DNA from: Blastocatellia bacterium
Lineage (GTDB): Bacteria > Acidobacteriota > Blastocatellia > Pyrinomonadales > Pyrinomonadaceae
DNA length: 56,403 nt
Direction: 5' to 3'
Assembly: GCA_003488005.1 (NCBI GenBank)
Contig: DNND01000099.1
Coordinates: 60,578 to 116,980, forward strand
Shown: piece by piece, positions 17,235 through 25,997 of the stretch
Numbering within the stretch: the stretch's first letter is position 1
Layout of the letters: the number at the start of each line of letters is the position of its first letter
Translations under genes and position numbers: made by a program
Notes under the pieces: model-generated
Told to the model about the DNA's origin: nothing
Seen by the model: only the letters and a program-made list of their open reading frames with translations
Database searches by the model: none

Positions 17235-17266
17235 AAAAAAGGCGAGCAGCAGTGCTCGCCTTTTTT
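17235..17266. terminator. Strong intrinsic terminator
   Basis: GGCGAGCA and TGCTCGCC form a perfect 8-bp stem with a GCAG tetraloop, flanked by A6 and T6. It works for the plus-strand operon and is symmetric enough to be bidirectional. Confidence 0.92.
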
Positions 17267-17449
17267 CATGTTCGTTTTTTCCAAAAGCGGCGGAGCGAGT
17301 GACAGCATGAGGTTAGCGTCAGGTAAGAATCCGGCGCCGAAGCTCGCTATAGCGCAAGGCTGGGATTGTTTCGTATCGCCCACTTCGCGGGCTCGACAGT
17401 TCGCCTTTTTTCCTGCGACTTTCTCGCAAGATCTATGCAAAAATTCTTG

Positions 17450-17478
17450 TTGACTTTTCTTCAAGTCGGAATTATTCT
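17450..17478 (+). promoter_or_regulatory. Sigma-70-like promoter of the dihaem oxidoreductase gene
   Basis: TTGACT (17450-17455) and TATTCT (17473-17478) are separated by exactly 17 nt. It lies 330 bp before the start codon, implying a long leader. Confidence 0.6.
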
Positions 17479-17484
17479 GCGCTC

Positions 17485-17808
17485 GATCCCATTATAGTTT
17501 GATGTCTAGATTACTTCTGGCCCCTCCGTCCAACTGATGGATCCCAGTGAGTGAAATCACCGGTTCTCAGTTTCCTCTTTTCCCTCTGGTCGTTTCCGCT
17601 TTCTCTCGGTACCCGACACCGGGATGGGTCTCTGGTTCCAGTTAAAGAAACATGAATACCCGACGGTGTTGTGCTTGTTCACTCAAACCTTAACCTGCCG
17701 TTAAGTCTGAGTAGGTCAAACCAATAACGCTGAGGTCGGTTTCTCACTCTACGACCGCTATGCTCCCGGTTCTCCGGGTGTGATAGCCCACCAATCTGGA
17801 GGTCAGAA
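17485..17808 (+). other. Long 5' leader (~320 nt), possibly structured
   Basis: The segment from the predicted transcription start to the ATG at 17809 contains several potential stems. The last is CCGG-TTCT-CCGG near 17767-17778, just upstream of the GGAGG ribosome binding site. A 13-codon ORF starting MNTRRCCACS begins near 17652. I could not match it to a known riboswitch. Confidence 0.4.
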
Positions 17809-19506
17809 ATGAAGCATCTGAAAATCCTGGCTCTGCTGCTTTTTGTAGCAGCAGTAGCAACACCAACGATCTACGTCTACAGTCAGGGAGAGGATCCTAA
17901 TGCCCAAACAAATCAGGCCGACAAAGTTTCGGGGACCGGCTTTCCGGTAACCGCAACCCAGGGCTCGGGCAAATTCCCTGTACCAAGCTGTGGCGACGGC
18001 ATCGATTGCGAAACAGTTAATCCCTTCGACGAATCAACTTTTATCTTCACAGCCGGTGAGGGTGACCGCCCGCCGGCCGCTGATCAATGTGTGGCGCCAT
18101 GTCCAAGTTGCCCGGTACCGCAAGAATGCGGAGACGACGGGCACGCGTTGGAAGCGCCGGCAGACTTTAGTACTGACAGCAACGGGCACGCTAGCGACAC
18201 CGATCACAAAGACGACTTGATCGAGTTCAATAAGGTTGACGAAATAGACCCGGATGGACTGGGACCGGTCTATAACGCTCAGGCGTGCCGGGAATGCCAT
18301 CAGAATCCAGTTAGCGGCGCCATCAGTCAGATCACCGAACTAAGAGCCGGACATAATGTCGCCAACGACGCCAGCACCACGTTCTTTGATGCTCCGGGCG
18401 GCTCGTTGATCAACGACCGCGCGATTAACGCCAAGGTCCAGGAGCGAGTGCCGCCGCTCTTTAGCGCACTCGTTTATCCAACCCAATCGACTCCTTTTCC
18501 GTCTCCGATACCAAACGAAGAATCAGTTCGCACGTTCCGCACGTCGCTCAATTTGATGGGTGATGGTTTTGTCGAGGCGATAGCCAACGGCACGCTGCTG
18601 GCAATCTCGAATGCGCAGTCGAACCTGAGCGGCGGCATGATCCACGGGGTTGCCCTCGCTGTTCCGGTACTCGAAGCGAATGTGCAAGACAACCGAGACT
18701 GTGCGGTTCGCGGGCAAACTTGCAAGCGTCGCCTCGGTCGCTTTGGCTGGAAGGATCAAATCGCCAGCCTGCTCTCGTTTTCCGGCGATGCTTACCTTAA
18801 TGAGATGGGCATCACGAATTTCCTGGTAATCGACGAGAACACGTCGCTGGGCCGCCCGGTTTCGGCATTCGACCCGTTTCCCAACGACCGTACCCTTCCA
18901 TGTGAAAAGCCGGTAGAAAACTGTCCCAGTTGCCCGTGCGGTGAGGACGATCAGCAGGATATCGTCCGCTTCGCGCGGTTCATGAGGGCCACCAAGGCGC
19001 CGCCGCAGGACAAGGAGGTTCAGGCAGCGTTCGAGGAAGACGTGAAGGTGGGTAGAGGAATCTTCGAACAGATGCCCGGCCTTCATTATAGTTGCAGCGC
19101 CTGCCATGTTCCGGCAATCCTGACCGTGAGGCCAGGGACGCTTATTAACAAGGACCAGTTCAAAGTGGACAAGGCCCTGGGCTTCAAAGTCTTCCGGCCC
19201 TTCAGTGACTTTCTGTTACATGACATTGGCACTGGCGATGGCATAGTTCAGAATGATCGCACCCAGGTGACGCGTCTCAAAGTGCGCACGCCGCCGCTTT
19301 GGGGAGTTCGTACGCGGACGCGGCTCATGCATGACGGATCGTCAGTCAGCCCGACGGGCTCTCAGACTCCGCCGGCCGGCGCATCGTTTACTTTCATGGA
19401 AGCGATTCTGCGTCATCAGGGCGAGGCAGCGGCAGTGACCGCGCAGTTTCAACTACTGAGTCCTAACCAAAAAAGGCAACTGATCGTCTTTCTTGAGTCG
19501 CTGTAG
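17809..19506 (+). CDS. Dihaem c-type cytochrome oxidoreductase (DHOR / DUF1111 family)
   Basis: 565 residues with an export signal (LALLLFVAAVATPTIYVYSQ). Two haem-c attachment motifs are present: CRECH at about 160-164 and CSACH at 429-433. The C-terminal TPPLWGVRTRTRLMHDGSS and MEAILRHQGEA are signatures of the di-haem oxidoreductase/putative peroxidase family. It probably acts in the periplasm as a peroxidase-like or thiol-oxidase-like redox enzyme; the substrate is unknown. Additional CxxC-like pairs (CVAPCPSCPVPQEC, CPSCPCGED) are unusual and may bind metal or form disulfides. It has its own promoter and long leader and is monocistronic. Confidence 0.88.
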   Translation: MKHLKILALLLFVAAVATPTIYVYSQGEDPNAQTNQADKVSGTGFPVTATQGSGKFPVPSCGDGIDCETVNPFDESTFIFTAGEGDRPPAADQCVAPCPSCPVPQECGDDGHALEAPADFSTDSNGHASDTDHKDDLIEFNKVDEIDPDGLGPVYNAQACRECHQNPVSGAISQITELRAGHNVANDASTTFFDAPGGSLINDRAINAKVQERVPPLFSALVYPTQSTPFPSPIPNEESVRTFRTSLNLMGDGFVEAIANGTLLAISNAQSNLSGGMIHGVALAVPVLEANVQDNRDCAVRGQTCKRRLGRFGWKDQIASLLSFSGDAYLNEMGITNFLVIDENTSLGRPVSAFDPFPNDRTLPCEKPVENCPSCPCGEDDQQDIVRFARFMRATKAPPQDKEVQAAFEEDVKVGRGIFEQMPGLHYSCSACHVPAILTVRPGTLINKDQFKVDKALGFKVFRPFSDFLLHDIGTGDGIVQNDRTQVTRLKVRTPPLWGVRTRTRLMHDGSSVSPTGSQTPPAGASFTFMEAILRHQGEAAAVTAQFQLLSPNQKRQLIVFLESL

Positions 19507-19589
19507 CGAAGCTGCCCGAGCGTTTGGAATAGTCCGGAATGAGGAATAGCGCAGCACCTAAGTGCCGGGAATTTGCATAACCCAAGACA

Positions 19590-19702
19590 TAGTCCGTGAA
19601 GCGCGCGGCTCAAATCATTTTTAGCGAAATGAGATCAGCCGCCCGCTACACGGACTGCGAACACGATTTCATCTCCCCAGCCCCGAGTTGTCGGGGCTGG
19701 GG
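19590..19702. terminator. Two successive hairpins after the dihaem gene
   Basis: The first is an imperfect inverted repeat with outer arms AGTCCGTG and CACGGACT (about 19591-19656). The second is perfect: CCCCAGCCCCGA (19675-19686) and TCGGGGCTGGGG (19691-19702) with a GTTG loop. Neither has a long T run; they may terminate factor-dependently or be repeat elements. Confidence 0.5.
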
Positions 19703-19762
19703 CTAGTATCAGTCGTCCGCCGGTCAGACTACGTAAGAGGTAATGAACGGAGAACCGCGTTA

Positions 19763-20494
19763 ATGCCGGCACTTCAAAAACTGCCAGGACGAACATCGCG
19801 GTGTCACCTTGTTCTCTTAATGATCGCCACGGCTTTGTCGTTTGCTTGTTCCGCAGCGCAACAGCAACCCGGACCAAACTCTCCCGGCGCCGCGGCCGTC
19901 CCCCAAGCAACAGCGCAGTTGACTGCTACTCCACAACCAAATAATCCGAGCAACTCAACACTGGCGTCGCTCAACGACGTTCAGGACGCTGTCACGCGCG
20001 TCTGCGTGGACGCCGTAGCGATCGACATTAACCAGAGCACGCCCTTCATCGTTGGCGATTTCAATGGCGACGGATCCGAGGACCTCGCCGTAATTGTCAG
20101 ACCAACAAAAGGAGCGCTGCCCAAGCTCAATAGCGAATATGCGAACTGGATAGTCGAAGACCCGCAAAAAGTGGTGCTGCCTGATCCAAACAAAGCCGTG
20201 CAGCGATTGCCTAAACCGCCGCCACGCGTCCTTGTTCGAGCGAACGACTTATTGCTATTAGTCCTGCATGGATATCAACAATCAGGTTGGCATCATCAAT
20301 ACGCTCGCCAGACTTATCTACTCAGAAATGCGATCGGTGAAAATATTCGCGCGCAATCGTTTGCGGAAGCAGCCAAAATTGACGGCAATAAGAATGCTGT
20401 CAAAAACCGCGCGGGAGATGTCATTGGCGAGAAACTTACAGACCATGACGGGTTTCTCTACTGGACCAACGGGAGATACGCCTGGTGGGAATAG
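19763..20494 (+). CDS. Lipoprotein with FG-GAP-like calcium motif
   Basis: 243 residues. The N-terminus ends in a lipobox (ALSFAC). A Pro/Gln/Ala-rich linker follows, then the motif VGDFNGDGSEDLAVIV, a DxDxDG-type FG-GAP/VCBS calcium loop. The remainder has no recognised fold but reads like a secreted globular domain (WHHQYARQTYLL). GGAG upstream supports the ATG at 19763. Function is unknown. It is convergent with the M28 peptidase gene. Confidence 0.7.
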   Translation: MPALQKLPGRTSRCHLVLLMIATALSFACSAAQQQPGPNSPGAAAVPQATAQLTATPQPNNPSNSTLASLNDVQDAVTRVCVDAVAIDINQSTPFIVGDFNGDGSEDLAVIVRPTKGALPKLNSEYANWIVEDPQKVVLPDPNKAVQRLPKPPPRVLVRANDLLLLVLHGYQQSGWHHQYARQTYLLRNAIGENIRAQSFAEAAKIDGNKNAVKNRAGDVIGEKLTDHDGFLYWTNGRYAWWE

Positions 20495-20647
20495 GCGCGA
20501 TCGGGCACTGCAATCAGTAGATTCGGGAGAAGGGTGGCCTTGCGCGGTTTTGCCGCATTTCGACCGCACAGAAGGCGGCAGAGACGCCTCTGCCGATCGG
20601 TGACTTTTTGTCCCCGCCGAAGAAACGAAACAGCCGCACTCCCGCTG

Positions 20648-22375
20648 TTATTTGGCTATGGGTTTGCGCGGCACCTTTTCATCGCGCATCGCAGCGTTGT
20701 AAATAAATGCCGCCATGATTGTCGCAGCCTGTTTCATGTCGTCTCCCTGCACCCGATCGAAGACGTCCTGATTTGAGTGGTGCGTGCGCGTATCATATTC
20801 AATTTCATCCTGAATGAACTGAAAACCTGGAAGACCAACCGCGTCGAAGGACAGATGGTCCGTGCCTCCGGTGTTCGTAATCGAAAGCGTGGCCGCGCCC
20901 ATATCGCGGAACGGCATCAACCACTGGCGAAACAGAGGTCGCACCGCTTCGTTGTTTTGCAAATAGACGCCGCGAATTTTTCCTGTTCCATTATCGAGAT
21001 TGAAATAAACGTCGAGCTTGTCGTAATCGGGCTTCTTGATCACCTGGGCCACGGGTACCGCCGTCGCTGCTTCGGGCGTGGCCGTAGCACTGGAATTTAG
21101 TGCTGGCGTTGGCGACGGCGCCGGCACTTCCCCAAAATGTTCCGTCACGTAAGCCTTTGAACCAAGCAGTCCCTGCTCTTCGCCGGTCCATAGCGCGACA
21201 CGAATTGTACGCCGCGGCTTGAGACCCAAAGCTTGAATGATGCGTGCTGCTTCCATGGCGACCGCGACCCCGGCGCCGTTGTCGGTTGCGCCGGTGCCGG
21301 CGTGCCACGAGTCCATGTGGCCGCCCAGCATCACAATCTCATCTTTCAAATCTGTGCCCGGAATTTCCGCGATCGTGTTGTAGCCCATCGGGTCCGTGTC
21401 CTGCCATTCGACATTCAAGTCGACGCTCATCTTCGGTTTCTCACCGGCTTGGATCATGCGAACAATGCGATTGTACTGTTCCACGGCGAGCACAATTTGC
21501 GGCGTCACCTGCGTGGCGCGCTTGTCGTAAGCCTGAAGCAGACGCGGCGCGCCTGGTCCAAATGAATCGACAGTAACCGGCTGTGCAACCGTAGCCTGCT
21601 GCACAAAGATTGTTCCGCCATCACCAGCGCGACTGGGTTCAACCAAAACCGCAGCCCCTTCATCGCGAAAGAACAAATACTTTTGCATGCTAAACACCTG
21701 CGCGGCGCGCAATGCGGGACTAAAACGTCGCCCGCCGCCGCCGCGTGTTGGTTCCGGCGCGTCAGCAAGCTCCAATAGATTCTTCTCGTCGAGTCGCGTG
21801 CCCAGCGGCTCGAAATGCGCTTTCACTTCCCGCACTGCCGAAGTCAACACAATCGCGCCTTTGAGTTTTCCTTTGAACTGCTGCAACTCCGTTTCATCTT
21901 TTGCGTCCACGTAAACGACCGGACCATTCAACGTTCCTGAAATCGAAGGCGACCACGCTTTCGGGTATGCGATTAATGGAATGTTCAACGGTTCGCTGAC
22001 TTGCGCCGAGAATCTCTTGAGCGTCCAGCCACGACCGAAAGGCCCCCACGCTTCGAGGTGCGCGTTCTGAAGTCCAAACTTTGTGAGCTGATCGCGCGTC
22101 CATTCATTGGCGCGCTTCATTCCCGGCGACGCGGTCAGGCGTGGTCCAATCACGTCGCTGAGATAACTCAACGTCTGCATGACCTGTGAACGATTGAGCC
22201 CTTCGTCTTTAATTCTTGCGATGGGATCGTTTGGATCAGCCGTTGCCACTCGCGTTCCGGCCTGTTGCGTTGCCGGAACTACGACCGGAGTCGGTGACGG
22301 TTGTTGCGCCAAAGTAAGGACTGGCAAAAGTACAAAAATAGAAAGCAGCAAGAGTGCTACATGGCGTCGAAGCAT
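20648..22375 (-). CDS. Secreted M28-family zinc aminopeptidase/carboxypeptidase
   Basis: About 575 residues with a signal peptide (LLLLSIFVLLPVLTLAQ). A PA domain insertion is followed by the M28 catalytic domain: GGHMDSWHAGTGATDNGAG holds the first zinc His and bridging Asp, and ALWTGEEQGLLGS holds the catalytic Glu and ligand. The C-terminal GGTDHLSFD carries the last His ligand. The architecture resembles carboxypeptidase Q/PM20-like exopeptidases and it likely degrades peptides outside the cytoplasm. The ATG at 22375 directly precedes the signal peptide; the frame extends upstream without a signal. Confidence 0.92.
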   Translation of the reverse strand: MLRRHVALLLLSIFVLLPVLTLAQQPSPTPVVVPATQQAGTRVATADPNDPIARIKDEGLNRSQVMQTLSYLSDVIGPRLTASPGMKRANEWTRDQLTKFGLQNAHLEAWGPFGRGWTLKRFSAQVSEPLNIPLIAYPKAWSPSISGTLNGPVVYVDAKDETELQQFKGKLKGAIVLTSAVREVKAHFEPLGTRLDEKNLLELADAPEPTRGGGGRRFSPALRAAQVFSMQKYLFFRDEGAAVLVEPSRAGDGGTIFVQQATVAQPVTVDSFGPGAPRLLQAYDKRATQVTPQIVLAVEQYNRIVRMIQAGEKPKMSVDLNVEWQDTDPMGYNTIAEIPGTDLKDEIVMLGGHMDSWHAGTGATDNGAGVAVAMEAARIIQALGLKPRRTIRVALWTGEEQGLLGSKAYVTEHFGEVPAPSPTPALNSSATATPEAATAVPVAQVIKKPDYDKLDVYFNLDNGTGKIRGVYLQNNEAVRPLFRQWLMPFRDMGAATLSITNTGGTDHLSFDAVGLPGFQFIQDEIEYDTRTHHSNQDVFDRVQGDDMKQAATIMAAFIYNAAMRDEKVPRKPIAK

Positions 22376-22517
22376 GTTGATATGTCTCTCCAGGTTTTGA
22401 TGATGGCCAGCAACTCGCCTGGCTTTGGCTTGAACTTTAGCCGGATAGATTAGTTGAAGTATTGAAAAACGGAAAGCTGGCAAATGTTCGATAAACTTTA
22501 GGAAACTCTGATCTCTT

Positions 22518-22702
22518 CGGCGCGTAGCGTCCTACGAATTTAGCCCGGCGTTTCAACGCCGGGATCAGGTTCTTTCTAGCTTTCGTCGCGTAGCGACGAT
22601 TGAGTGTCGATGGTTTCGAGCGTCGCTACGCGACGCAAAAACCTTCCCGGCTTTTCCCGGCCTTGAAAGGCCGGGCTAAATTCGTGCTGACGCCACGCGT
22701 CG
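22518..22702. repeat. Composite inverted repeat (TAGCCCGGCGTT... and GTCGCGTAGCGAC modules)
   Basis: The outer arms ACGAATTTAGCCCGGCGTTT and GGCCGGGCTAAATTCGT enclose an inner inverted repeat, CGTCGCGTAGCGACG / CGTCGCTACGCGACG. Flanking CGCGTAGCG and CGCCACGCG extend the symmetry. It fills the gap between the peptidase and topA genes. Confidence 0.85.
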
Positions 22703-22723
22703 AAAGATGAATCCTGACCCGGC

Positions 22724-25264
22724 TTACCGGACAACCGGGGCTGTCTTCTTCGCCTTCGGCTTGGCTTTTGCTTTAGGCGCTTCGCTTACTTCCGACTCAT
22801 TCGAGCGATAACCGCAATCGGCGTTGCCGCAGTAACGAAACGTGCCGGCCTTCTTGGTGGTCTTCTCAAGCAAGAAAGGCTCGTTGCATTTCGGGCAAGC
22901 TTCCAGCACCGGCTTGTCCCAATAAACTCGATCGCAATCCGGATAAGCCGAGCAACCATAAAACACTTTGCCGCGCTTTGATTTTTTGACTACAAGGTCG
23001 CCCTTGCAACCGGGCCGCGAGCACTTAACACCGGTCAGTTCCTGCTTGATGTATTTGCACTTCGGATAATTTGAGCAGGAGACGAACTCGCCAAAACGTC
23101 CGAACCGGCGCACCAGTTGCGCATCATCAAGCGGACATTTCTCATCAAGTGGTACCGGCGCCGGCGCAGCCACACCGCTCTTGGCAACCTTACGAATATT
23201 GCGGCACTCGGGATAACCGGTGCAACCGAGAAATGGACCAAAGCGGCCCCGCTTCATCTGCATCGGTTTGTCGCACAGTTCGCAAACTTCCGGTTCCGCA
23301 GCTTCGGCAGTGCCCGAGTCGGCTCCCTTCTCACCGCCGTTCGTGGCAGCCTTGGGCTCAGCATCGCGTGTCGCGCCGCAATTCAAACACTTGAGATACT
23401 TACCAAAGCGACCGCGCTTCCGCACCATGCCTTTTGTCTCGCATTTGAGACAGACCTCGTCAGTCGGAATCTCCTCGTTCTTAATCCGCCCGGTGTATTC
23501 GGTGAAGATAACCAGGTCCTTCGAGAACTTGTCGTAAAACTCGTGCAGCGCGTCGGTCCACTTGAGTTTGCCTTCCTCAACACTGTCCAATTCTTCTTCC
23601 ATTCGCGCCGTGTAAGTCTCATTAAAGAGATCCGCGAAACCGCCTTCGATCAGCAGGTCGTTGACCGTCTTGCCTAACTCGGTGGGATGGAAACGCCCTT
23701 CGAGTTTCTCAACGTACTCACGCGCCAGGATCGTGGTCATGATTGCCGCATAAGTTGATGGCCGACCGATTCCCTTTTCTTCCAGGGCTTTTACGAGCGT
23801 GGCTTCGGTAAAGCGCGGCGGCGGATCCGTAAAATGTTGCTCCGGCGTGATCTTGTTGAGCGCGAGCGTCTCGCCCTTTTCTACCGGCGGCAGCGTACGC
23901 TCGGCCTCTTCATCTTCTTCGGTCTTCTCGTCGCGGCCCTCCTGATAAAGTTTCAGGAAGCCGTCAAACTTCTGCACCGAACCGGTCGCGCGGAATATGA
24001 AACGCCCGGCAGTAATATCGATTGTCGTTTGATCAAACAGAGCGGGTGTCATTTGCGAAGCAACCGAACGCTGCCAGATCAAGCGATAAAGTCGCAGCTC
24101 GTCATTGTTCAAATAGCTTGCGAGTGAATCAGGAGTACGCGCCACATCGGTTGGTCGAATCGCTTCGTGGGCATCCTGCGCGTCCTTTTTCGAGCGATAG
24201 TGAATTGCCTTTTCCGGCAGGTAGGGCGCGCCATACTGTTTGCTGATGAAATCGCGCACTTCACTGAGCGCCGCCTCAGAAACTCGCGTGGAGTCGGTTC
24301 GCATGTAGGTGATCAATCCGACGGAACCTTCCGCGCCAATCTCGATACCTTCGTAAAGTTTCTGCGCAATCATCATCGTGCGCTTGACGGCCCAGCCGAG
24401 TTTGCGCGCCGCTTCTTGTTGTAACTTTGAAGTGATAAACGGTGGAACAGGATTGCGCTTGCGCTCTTTGCGGGTTACCTCGCTGACGACGAACGTTTGC
24501 AGGTTTGCTTCGGCAACGAGGTTGGACGCGAGGGCTTCGTCGTTGATGAGAATCTCGCCGCGCTTAATGTCCTGATCGAACCCGCCAGTCTTGACGGTCT
24601 GTTCTCCGACCTTGAACAACCGGGCATCGAACGCCGGTGGGAGTTTGGCGCCGAGATTTGCGAATATGGTCCAGTATTCAGTCTTGACGAACCGTTCGAT
24701 TTCGCGCTCGCGTTCGACCACCATGCGCAATGCCACTGACTGTACGCGGCCGGCGCTTAGCTTTCCGCCAACAGTGCGACAAAGAAGGGGCGACACCTTG
24801 TAACCAACCAGACGATCCAGCACGCGACGAGCTTGTTGCGAATCGACCAGGTTTTGGTCAATTTGTTTCGGGTGTTCGAAAGCTTCGTTGACCGCGCGCT
24901 TGGTAATCTCATTAAACATCACCCGAAACGTCGCTTTCGCGGGCTTCTTAGGCACAATTTCTTCTGCCAGATGCTGGCAAATCGCTTCGCCTTCGCGATC
25001 AGGGTCAGCGGCGAAATAGATGTTGTCCGCAATTTTGGCGGCGGCCTTAAGCTCAGCCACGATCCTTTTGTTGTTGCGTTTTTTTGTATCGGGAATTACT
25101 TCGTAGGTCGGTTTGAAGTCGTCATCAACATCAACTCCCAACCCCTTGGAAGGCAGATCTTTTATGTGGCCTATCGAGGCCTTAACCAGATAGTCCTTTC
25201 CCAGATATTTGTTTATGGTCTTCGCCTTGGCCGGCGATTCAACTATGACTAAATTTTTTGCCAT
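22724..25264 (-). CDS. topA: DNA topoisomerase I
   Basis: 846 residues, type IA topoisomerase that relaxes negative supercoils. The N-terminal Toprim domain (LVIVESPAKAKTINKYLG; acidic DPDREGEA) and the catalytic Tyr motif GLITYMRTDSTRVS (Tyr near residue 319) are intact. The C-terminus carries five four-cysteine zinc-ribbon units (for example CELCDKPMQMKRGRFGPFLG) and a Lys/Ala-rich tail. Two small genes and dprA lie upstream on the same strand, the common topA-dprA neighbourhood. Confidence 0.97.
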   Translation of the reverse strand: MAKNLVIVESPAKAKTINKYLGKDYLVKASIGHIKDLPSKGLGVDVDDDFKPTYEVIPDTKKRNNKRIVAELKAAAKIADNIYFAADPDREGEAICQHLAEEIVPKKPAKATFRVMFNEITKRAVNEAFEHPKQIDQNLVDSQQARRVLDRLVGYKVSPLLCRTVGGKLSAGRVQSVALRMVVEREREIERFVKTEYWTIFANLGAKLPPAFDARLFKVGEQTVKTGGFDQDIKRGEILINDEALASNLVAEANLQTFVVSEVTRKERKRNPVPPFITSKLQQEAARKLGWAVKRTMMIAQKLYEGIEIGAEGSVGLITYMRTDSTRVSEAALSEVRDFISKQYGAPYLPEKAIHYRSKKDAQDAHEAIRPTDVARTPDSLASYLNNDELRLYRLIWQRSVASQMTPALFDQTTIDITAGRFIFRATGSVQKFDGFLKLYQEGRDEKTEEDEEAERTLPPVEKGETLALNKITPEQHFTDPPPRFTEATLVKALEEKGIGRPSTYAAIMTTILAREYVEKLEGRFHPTELGKTVNDLLIEGGFADLFNETYTARMEEELDSVEEGKLKWTDALHEFYDKFSKDLVIFTEYTGRIKNEEIPTDEVCLKCETKGMVRKRGRFGKYLKCLNCGATRDAEPKAATNGGEKGADSGTAEAAEPEVCELCDKPMQMKRGRFGPFLGCTGYPECRNIRKVAKSGVAAPAPVPLDEKCPLDDAQLVRRFGRFGEFVSCSNYPKCKYIKQELTGVKCSRPGCKGDLVVKKSKRGKVFYGCSAYPDCDRVYWDKPVLEACPKCNEPFLLEKTTKKAGTFRYCGNADCGYRSNESEVSEAPKAKAKPKAKKTAPVVR

Positions 25265-25277
25265 TTTCGATTATTTA

Positions 25278-25640
25278 TTACACAACAAGTGCATCGGCCG
25301 CCCTGTCACGTTCGCTTCGAGCCAGAATTCCAAAATACAAAAAATAGTTGCGTAAGTCATTCCGGTCATTAAATTCGCGAACTTCATTGGACAGTTCATC
25401 ACATATTACTTCTCTCAACCTTGTCAGTTCTTTCAATCGATGGTTCTTCCATCTTGGATCTACAATCGTTAAATCCAGCAACTCGAGCAGTCGCGCGAAG
25501 GCATGCTCAAAGCGCACGTCATCACCTCGCTCCTTCCATCGCAATGCCCGCTCGTATTCGCTACCGACATTCCCAAGTTGCGCCGCCAACGTCATCGTGA
25601 ACCAGCGGCCATTCGCCAAGTCTGGATGATAAGTAGTCAT
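25278..25640 (-). CDS. Small helical protein paired with DUF5674
   Basis: 120 residues, all-alpha, beginning MTTYHPDLANGRWFTMTL and containing GNVGSEYERALRWKERGDD and LLELLDLTIVDPRW. I recall similar short proteins in diverse prokaryotes but no assigned function. Its ATG overlaps the stop of the DUF5674 gene by 4 bp (ATGA), indicating translational coupling. The pair sits between dprA and topA. A toxin-antitoxin-like or regulatory pair is conceivable; there is no direct evidence. Confidence 0.7.
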   Translation of the reverse strand: MTTYHPDLANGRWFTMTLAAQLGNVGSEYERALRWKERGDDVRFEHAFARLLELLDLTIVDPRWKNHRLKELTRLREVICDELSNEVREFNDRNDLRNYFLYFGILARSERDRAADALVV

Positions 25641-25993
25641 TTGCTCTTCTCTTCGACCAGCGAGCGAACAATTCGAATGATTCGAGCTTGAATTATTGGG
25701 TCTTCGACACCACGCGAACGGTTGTTTTGCCTTGGTCTAATATTTATCATCGAATCAAACTCTACCATTTCGCTGAATTCGCGCTCTGTATATAAATTGA
25801 TTCCCCATAGATCTTCCTGACGAGATTTCTGTTCAATCAGAAGCGCCTCTTCGTCGGCATGTAACTCACCACCAACCGCCATGACTTCTTTCTCGACATC
25901 AACTACGGCCTTCACCATGTCGCCGTATAGCTCTTCGCCGGCGTCACGAAGTTGTCGAGTTGAAATTGGCTCGCTTACCAACGTTATGCCCAT
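25637..25993 (-). CDS. DUF5674 family protein
   Basis: 118 residues from the ATG at 25993, 4 bp after the dprA stop. The C-terminal motifs ELHADEEALLIEQKSRQEDL and SMINIRPRQNNRSRGVEDP are characteristic of DUF5674. The function is unknown. Strong conservation of the acidic HADEE and the INIRP stretch suggests an active site or binding surface. It is coupled to the following helical protein by an ATGA overlap. Confidence 0.75.
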   Translation of the reverse strand: MGITLVSEPISTRQLRDAGEELYGDMVKAVVDVEKEVMAVGGELHADEEALLIEQKSRQEDLWGINLYTEREFSEMVEFDSMINIRPRQNNRSRGVEDPIIQARIIRIVRSLVEEKSK

Positions 25994-25997
25994 ACTT

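Noticed and set aside
17485..17808. Known riboswitch (cobalamin, TPP, cyclic-di-GMP)
   Set aside because: I looked for the diagnostic conserved boxes and did not find them; left as an unassigned leader.
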